Origin: Hydractinia symbiolongicarpus
Lineage: Eukaryota > Cnidaria > Hydrozoa > Anthoathecata > Hydractiniidae
Length of the DNA stretch: 64,000 nt
Reading direction: 5' to 3'
Assembly (NCBI RefSeq): GCF_029227915.1
Contig: NC_079875.1
Span: forward strand, 23,307,001 to 23,371,000
A program made the position numbers and the translations under genes. Shown in pieces: positions 51,501 through 60,500 of the stretch (position 1 is the first letter of the stretch; each line of letters begins with the position of its first letter). The notes under the pieces are model-generated. The model did no database searches. It was not told the DNA's origin and worked only from the letters and a program-made list of their open reading frames with translations.

Positions 51501-54500
51501 GCTAAAAGACCTTTGATATATAAAAGACCTTTGAGATATAAAAGATATTTGTTATTTTTGTAGCTGATGTGCAGAGGAAGGATCGTGTTGTCTGATCGAA
51601 AAGTAGTTTACCACAAGCATGTCCATATCACTTTTGTGGTCGAACACGAGATGTTGCCTGTTTGTCGAATGTTTGTGTATTACATCAGCAAGGATGGAGA
51701 GCTTGTCTCTGACTTTAAGAAAATACATTTCAAAATGTCCTTTAAAAACAAGGTTAGTATAGATTTATTTTGTTGTTCATGCCTATTTGTTTTGTCTACG
51801 CTTCATGATAGTAGAATAAAATTGTAGTTTTAACGCTGGAGTGCGCTGTGCGTCCATAAAGGATTTAAACTGCGATTAATAGTTTCTTCGATTTCTTCAC
51901 GTCTAACAGCGCTTCTTTTATTTTTTTTATTGTTTTTGGCGTTTAAATTGAGTTTATTTTAACATGTATTACAAAGGAACATGTGTTGAATTTAAATATT
52001 GAGAAATTGAATGGTAGAAATATTTCATTTAGGTATCACTGTCATTTTCTGATAATCAAAAAATGCCTGGAGGGAAAGTAAAACTAACATTAAAAGCAAC
52101 TGCAGGATCCAAATTTGCTTTGTCCGCTGTTGATAGAAGCGTCCAGTTATTAGGTGCCTCGTTTGATCTGAGAGAGGGACAGGTATATATACTTCTGATT
52201 GTTTGTGAGAACTCCTGAAAATATTTTAAATTTTCTGAAAAAATTTTTTGTGAAATTTTTAGGAAAGGTCATTGGTCAAATTTTATAAGAAATTTTCTTT
52301 TGTGGAATATATGTCCAAGATACTTTTATTCTACGTCAGTTAATGCAAAAATAAAATTTGATCAATCCAATTTGTCTTGCTTGTTCAATTTCTTTGACAT
52401 TCTTTATTTTTGTGATTCTAAAATACAAAAAAACTCAGCTAAAATTCACCCAAATTCCCAAAGTGTCCTGAAAAGTAGGTTGCAAAATAAGAGGAAACCT
52501 TGGTTTTGTAAGTAATCAACATTTAAGGGCTAAACTTCACCATTTCATTCATTTATTGTATAGCCTTAAAATATGTAAAGAAACTAATAATTGTCACCCT
52601 ACAGATAGTGGATATATTGACTAGACAGGATGTTCATGGCCAAACATTTCAAGACAGAAAAAAATGTGATGGTTTTAGTAGTCGCTACAGAACATCTTCA
52701 TTACTGAAGTACGATAGCAGGCGAGCGATTGAGGTGATATCACAATATAGTATTTTTTCTTCGTTTTATTTTTTAGCTTTTCAGCCGTATATTTTTGAAA
52801 TTTATTAGGTTTTGATCTAGTCCGAGAGCTTACAACAGAAGATTTTAGGTCATTTTCCTCAGAAGGTTTGGTAGTTTCAAATTGTAGACATGTTCATAAG
52901 AATTAAAATTCTTGATGTCGGATCAGGAAGTTAGGGTTCTTTTGGGCAGTATCACCGAAAAGCTCTGGTGCAAAAAGACCTTATTTTTATGTCATAAGCC
53001 TCAGGTTTGAAATATTCATGGGTGACTCGGCACTGATTGCTGAGTTCGAAAATATATAATCTAACATAGATTTCCGGTTCCGTCATAGGTTCAGACCGTC
53101 GAAATCGGTTGTGAAAAAAGGCTTATTTTTATACCACGAGCCTCATGGATGAAATATTCATCCTCGAAGGTCTACAGTGAAAAAAAGGACCTTTTTGCAT
53201 GACATAAGCCTCATAGTAGATATTTCGTAGGAAGTTTCTCATAGTAGTGCTTAGAATTTTAAACAAAACCTAATATAAAATTTTGGTTCCAAAATCGCTT
53301 TAGGCGCAGCGATTCAAGGATGGCAAGAATATAATAATGGGATCAAAGCGTGATTTAGACCCTTGAAAATTTTTTAAGTAACAAAATAAAACGTAATAAA
53401 GTATGCCCATGAAAATTTGAAAAGTCGTTACAATGTACCTTATTCCATGAAATTAACGACTCAAGAAATTAACGCCAATTAAATTAACGGTCATGAAATT
53501 AACGCGGATCAATGAATTTTGAAAATTAACGTGGTTGAACAAAGTTTTAAAAAATGCATTTAATTAATTTGAGAATATGCGATATCACACGAAGAAAAAA
53601 TTAGAACAACAGTCGAATCCACGGTAGTGAAGCGGTCTCCTCTATTACAAGGTAGTTTGGAAATCGAAATAAAAGTTTTCGTTGTGTGAAAAGACAATAT
53701 TAAAAATTAAAAACTTTCGGAGAAAAAACTGCTTCAGTTAATTTTCCACTTGAATCAGAGTGTGAAGATTAAACAAAAGGTATTTTAAAAGGTCGCTGAA
53801 AAAGAGAACACCGTTGAGCTATCGTTAGAAGAGGAGGAAATAGTAGATTTTTATGTCTATTCAGACTTTTATATATTGTAAAAAAGTCACCAAATTAACA
53901 GTATTTTAATTAACGAGTCATGAAATTAACAGTCTCTAAATTAACATTGCATTTAAATAGCGGTCATTAAATTGACGCGAATTATGAAAAACCGCGTTAA
54001 TTTCATGACTCGTTAATTTCATGGAATAAGTTAGTTCAATGCTTTTTGTGTTCATGGCTGGTTTCATCTGATCTCTAAAGAAACATACAGTAACAACATC
54101 CCCGTCAAACCATTTAATTCTAAATCCACCATCTTCGATAATCCAGCAGAGTCGGTGTGATCCGCTGAAGAGCTTTCTGCTGATAAGCAACTTTTCCAAA
54201 TTGAAGTTATGTAGTATGTTCCTTTCAAGGAGAACTTTGAAACACGGCGGCCAAGAGGAAGCATCCATTTTTTTCACATGATCAACTATGGCGCCATCGT
54301 TGTTTTTCGGTTTGTACTTCTGAAAGAACATGTCAAGCCGGATATCATTTACTGACGACATTGACTTTTGTCCATACATGGAACACACAAATGCTTCAAT
54401 TTTCATCAAGTAATGCTCTTGAGAAGAAACTTTCATTAAATTGGGAAAGCACTTCCTGTTATGTTGTAGTGTAAGCAAGAATTTTCCAAGGATTCAATTT

Positions 54501-57500
54501 TCCTTTTCTGTTGAATGATGATGTGTAATCACACCCAGTGAATGCGTGAAATGCAGGTAGTATTTTGTATAAATTCTCTCCAAGATTTAAGTGATAATTC
54601 TTTACGAAATGTTTCTTCTAAATCTATACCTGCACTGGAAAGCAAACTGCCTCTCTTTGTTTTCCCCTTTTAAATTTCTATTCTCTCACCAAAAAGTTTG
54701 TTGAGATTTTTTTCCAAGGTCTGAACTAATGACGTTACAACCGGGTCATCTTCCTCTCGCTTTTCGGATAACAATACCGCATATTGACTGTTGAGTTCCC
54801 TTACCAAATGCACTTCTTTGTTAGTTACAACGCTCTCCTTAATGAAATCGATCAAATCTTAAAAGGCTTCCTCACTCTTTGTTCCCCTCAATTTTCTTAA
54901 GTTTCTCCTTCTTTCCCTGTGGAGTTTTTTCTGCTAACATCTGGTACTTTGTACGATATATTGCATGATAACATAATTCAATGCTTACAAAGTCAGCAGT
55001 ACCAGGTTTCGCCAATAAACGGGAATCACCTAGCCATGTTGCATACTTTTTTATATTCACCTCAAACTATCCACTTTCAGAAAGCACAAGTTTGTGCTTC
55101 ACACTGTTATGTTTCTTGTCCTTTTTTGTGCACAACACACAGTTCTTTGGTAAAACACCACTGGATACTTTTATTTTATCTCTTAGTTTCAAACTAATGG
55201 CAATAAATCTTCGATAACAATCAATGTGAAATCCTTTCACCGAGTCCACAAATTCTGGTACTACCATGTCCTTGTATTCCAGATTTTCATCCTTTCGAAC
55301 TCTTGAAACAGCTAAACACTTGTTCAAAACTTCTTGCTTGAACAGTATTATTGCTCCTTCCTTACTCCCTGATCCACAAGGTAGTACGCAATATTTTCCT
55401 GAAATGGAATACAGTTCAATATCTCTGATGAAGTTATAAATAAAATGTTATATTACTAATATATAAACTCTTTTTTGCCATATGGTTAAATAGCGTTGTT
55501 CGAGAACCACGTCTTTTCACCATGATGTTCTACCAATCAAACAAATAAAGAATTCATGTGACATGGTAATAGAATCATTTAACGTGTGTATAAATGAATT
55601 AATTAATGTGATATTATCAACAAAATACACCGCGTTTATAAACTCAACAGAAGTTAAATTTCTCTTACCGTAAGGACATCTGACTGAAGAACCGCTGGTT
55701 CTCCTTTTGGAGAATTGGATGAAGTGCTGACATTAAATAATTTACTAAAAACCTGAAATGTTTCACTTTTTTCTTCTTATGTCGTCGTTGCGAATTTCGC
55801 TCGTATATTAAAACAATGAAAAAACACTCGTATTTCGTCTTCTCTCTATTTACATTATTTCCTTCTTCAACTCTGTTAAAGGAAATTATGCTCGACAATT
55901 ATCATAAAAGCAACAAAAACCACATGCAGAAAGTGTTAGTGAAGTATACGTAAGTGTTCTTTGAGACCAATCACTGTGTCTGAACATGATTTTCTAAAGT
56001 GGTTTTGGAACCAGAATTTTATGTTAGATTTTGGTTTAAAATTCTAAGCACTACTATGAGAAACTTCATACGATATATGAACTATAAGGTTTATGTCATG
56101 CACAAAGGTTCTTTTTCACTGTAGACCTTCGAGGATGTCTGAACCCGACTTAAAACCCGAAATTTTTGTTAGAGTATATGTTATTTTGTTCCTTAGAAAT
56201 ATATCTGTCTTATACATATGATTTCATCCATGAGGCTCGTGGTGTAAAAGTAGGCCTTTTTCACAACCGGTTTCGACGGTCTGAGCCCATGACGGAGCCG
56301 GAAGTCTATGTTAGATTATATATTTTCGAACTAAGCAATCAATGTCGAGTCACCCATGAATATTTCAAACCTTAGGCTTATGACATAAAAATGAGGTCTC
56401 TTTGGAACAGAGTTTTTGGGTGATACTGCCCAAAAGAACCCCAAATTTCTGATCTGCCATGAAGAATTTTAATTCTTAGGACATGTCTACAATTTAAAAC
56501 TATCAAACCTATAATCTTCTGTTATGAGCTTTTGGACTACGCTGTCTCTGTGTGAATTCTCCAATTTGCAAGACCAACAATATTTTGTAATGACATAATT
56601 AGTCAGAATCATAAAATCCAATCAAAATCTTTTAAAGACATATAATGATTAACAGCAACTCTTCACTGATAGAAAATTACCTGTGATAGAAATTGATTGG
56701 TTTAATGAGTACGTAGGGTTGGTTGCTCATTATCTCTAGAATAATTAATATTGACCGTTTTTTAACCAGGATTGATTAAATTTAAAACGAACTTGTTGAT
56801 AAATTCATGTTGATGAGAAAAAAAAATTCGGAGAAACGATATTAGCTTTTATATTGTAGGATTAATTTGACTAGGGCGATTTGCAAATCCAAGCGGTGTT
56901 ACTGTAGTTTTAAGCTGTTTTTTATAGGTAAATACAGAACACAATTTTAAATGTTGGATAATCATTATATGTGATTGTGAGAACATGCCTTGAACATGAA
57001 ACCTAATCACATCAAAATAAAAAATTTTGATTGTAGATGTGTACAAATTTGTTTTCTTTTATAGAACGCTGGCCTGATATATTTCAGTAATGCAGAAGTG
57101 GATTTTTCAGATTGTTGTATGAGTATTTTGAACATACCTTTTTTTTAAAAAAAAACGTTTTTTGAACAAGTTTTGACTTTAAGTTCCTAGAATAATCTTG
57201 TATGGTTGTGCCTGTTGTTGAGATATTTTTTCTTAAATTTGTTCTCATAGTATTAATTTTTTTAGTGAGACATTGGCATTTTTATGCTCCACGTGCAACA
57301 TCAGACAGAAGAGAACAGAGATTACAATACATGTTGGCTAAAATGAATTTTGATAAAAAAACTAAAAAGCCTGACGTCAAGAAACCTGTAAAGATAAGAT
57401 CAAACTTTCCTGAAACTTGGTTGTGGTCGGACGAATCCATTAAGTAAGGAAGTTGATTTTCACAAAGCTCTATATTTTACTGACCATTAATTTTAGGTTT

Positions 57501-60500
57501 TTCTATCTTTGTCATTTTCTAGTTACTGTTTCATTGAAACACAGAAGTTTTAAAATATTTAAAGCATTTACAGCACAATATAAACTTTCAACATTCTTTT
57601 TGTGACTTCTTCGAATGTTGTTGTTCTTAATCAATTGTAGTTCTTCTGGTGAAAACGTACTTCAAGTGAAAATCCCGGACACAATCACAACATGGTATGC
57701 AAGTGGATTTGCTATGTCGACAAGAGCTGGTATTGGCGTAGCCGCACCTGCTAGTATCCAGGCGTTCCAACCGTTCTTTGTTTCAGTAGCATTACCATAT
57801 TCTGTGATTCGTGGAGAAACAGTTAAAGTTCCAACTACAGTGTTCAATTACTTGGATGATTGTTTAGTGGTATTATTTAATTTTCTTAATTTTATGAAAA
57901 GTTAGTTTTCACTTCGAGCATTTTTCTTGACTCGTTGCTTTATTTCCTATTAGATTCAAGTTAGTCTAGACACGTCAACTGATTTCGACATTACATCGGA
58001 AAGAATAAAAAAAATGTGTGTATGCGGAAGTAAATCGAACACTTTCAAATTCAGCATCAAATCAAAAACGCTTGGTAAAATTGATATCACTGTCAAAGCT
58101 CTTTCCTTGCAGCCTGACATTTTGATATGTGATTCCAGCAACAAAATGGCAGATGATGTAACTGCAGCAGATGCGATGACAAAGAAGTTACTTGTTGAAG
58201 CTGAAGGAATAAAAAAAGAGTTTTCTACCAGTTCTTACTTCTGTCCTCGTGATCATTCTGGTTTATATTCTGATACTTTATTTGTAACAATACCTCAGCC
58301 TGTTGTTCAAGGATCAGTATATGCTGAGTTAGCAGTTGTGGGTAGGTTTTATATACATTCCATAACAAGAATATTTCTAGTGGGTACAGATATTATCAAG
58401 TTAATTCGAATTTCTGTCTTGGGAGATTCAATGGAAATTATTCTTGGTTACAGTTCTCTCTTCAAGTTAACGAGAGGGTGAAACACATATTGAACTTTTT
58501 TTTATAATATCAATTATGAAAATTTAAATATCTATACCAATGCATCTTTTAAGCATAGATGTAGCAAGTTTAATAAGATCTAGTTAAAGTGGGTGTTAAC
58601 ATTGATTAATAACATCTAAAAAAATACAACACAAAAAGATAAAATAAACGATTCAACTCCTATCATATCTCATGCTTGTATTGTTTAACATTAGGTGATC
58701 TTTTGGGACCTAGCATGGATAATTTGGACAAACTCCTGGCAATGCCATACGGATGTGGCGAGCAAAATATGTTGAAGTTTGCACCGAATATTTACATTAT
58801 GGATTATTTAACTGCAACCAACCAGTTGACTGAAAAAGTGGAAAGAAAAGCGAAGGAGTACATGAGATCAGGTATAATGCATTTTTGTAATTATATTGTT
58901 AGAAACGCATCCTGCGTAATTTATTAACAATACTTACAGTTCTGTATATAATATTTTGGAAACTGACAAATTTTTGGCCAATTCTTGGAAGAGGTGAACA
59001 GCACGAACTGGACTATCCATGTAGCCTTAGACTGTGTAATTTTCACTTTATCAGATGAATCGTGCATGTATTAACAGACTTATGAATTTGCCTCTTCCAA
59101 TCTATCATGTTACAATACTATCCACTCAAAAAACTTTTAAAGTTGGGAAGTTCTGCTGTCCTGTCGTTGGCATAATTATAATGTTTCAGATCCTAAATCT
59201 TAAGTCCATCTGTGAATATTGACATTTTACTTTGACATGTCGAAAGGCTGCATTTTTACCTGATACAGAAAGAGTATAGATAATTACTGTGTACAATCAG
59301 ACATTATTTTCCAAAATCCGAAAAAAAAAAACAATTTCATATTTTAGTGATAATTCTTTAATATTTATTATTTTATATAAGGTTATCAACGGGAATTGAC
59401 TTACAAGCATTCTAACGGAGCGTATTCAGCTTTTGGTGAACGTGATAAGGAAGGAAGTACCTGGTAAGTACTTTTATCGTCTAAACTGGATGTTTATTGC
59501 TATTCAGAATGTATTTAATTTCACAGCTTATATTTTCAGGCTGACTGCATTCGTTCTGAGATCATTCTCTCAAGCAAAAAGGTATATATTTATTGACGAC
59601 AGAGATATTGAAGATAGCAAACGTTGGTTGCTTTCCTTGCAAGATTGGTCTGGTTGTTTTAAAGAAAGCGGAATGGTCCATCACAAAGAGATGAAGGTAG
59701 CTCTCTGGTTTGAATAATTAACGCAAGATTCAAAATTAGAGGGTTTTCTGCTGGAATTATACAAAACTTACTTGACAGAACATCTTAACCTATTAAACTT
59801 CGTGGAAAATAGTTCTAAAGAACGAAAAAAATTTCCACGACCTAAAAAATTCTCTATGTCAGCAAAAATCACTGTATTTTTAGTTCTTGGATTTATATCT
59901 ATCTTTGTTTTAGGGTGGTGTAAGCAGCGGCATAACAATGACAGCTTTCGTGGTAAATGCTCTTCTCGAAGCAAAAGTTCCACACAACGTTAGTTTATTA
60001 TTTGTTGATTGAATATTTTGTAGGGTGGCATGGCAGAAAGAAAGAAATCTATAATTGAGTATAAGAAGTAGAAGTCAGTTTAGCCTATCCTCTTTTGTAC
60101 TGTGTTATTAGAGTCAGGATGTTGACTCAGGATGTTGATGCAGATTTGTATTTTGTATATTTTATGTCAGGATTCCAGAATGCAAAGCGCACTAGCGTGT
60201 ATAACGAATAGATTGAATAAGATATCTGATCCATACACTGCAGCATTGATTTCATATACATTGTCACTGGCTGGTAGCACTAAGCGGTTTGATATGTTGA
60301 ACAAACTGGACAGCATGTCTAGTCAAGCTGGTAAGTGAATTGCGTCTTATGTATTTCCAGTCAAATTAATTGCCTAGTTATCTTGAAAAGTGGTGTTAAT
60401 GCTAATAATGAATTATGGAAGAAAGAGTTAAGAGGGAATTTATCTCCACTATTTACTTTCAACCCTTGTTCAATTCCTTGTTTAATTTGTTTTTTTATAT

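Larger units (their letters stand above)
52818..56539. mobile_element. 3.7-kb element with ~0.5-kb terminal inverted repeats
   Basis: The left arm (52818-53304) and right arm (55990-56539) are inverted copies, with shared stretches such as AACAGAAGATT, AACATAGA and TTGGTTCC-type blocks in mirror order. Between them lie decayed coding stretches on the minus strand and a nested MITE (53439-54030). No target duplication could be fixed. Long-arm elements of this sort occur in several DNA transposon groups, so the superfamily is open. The element occupies gene B intron 15. Confidence 0.7.

Noticed and set aside
52300-52515. 71-codon ORF in gene B intron 14
   Set aside because: Low-complexity AT-rich translation with no domain, between two well-supported exons.
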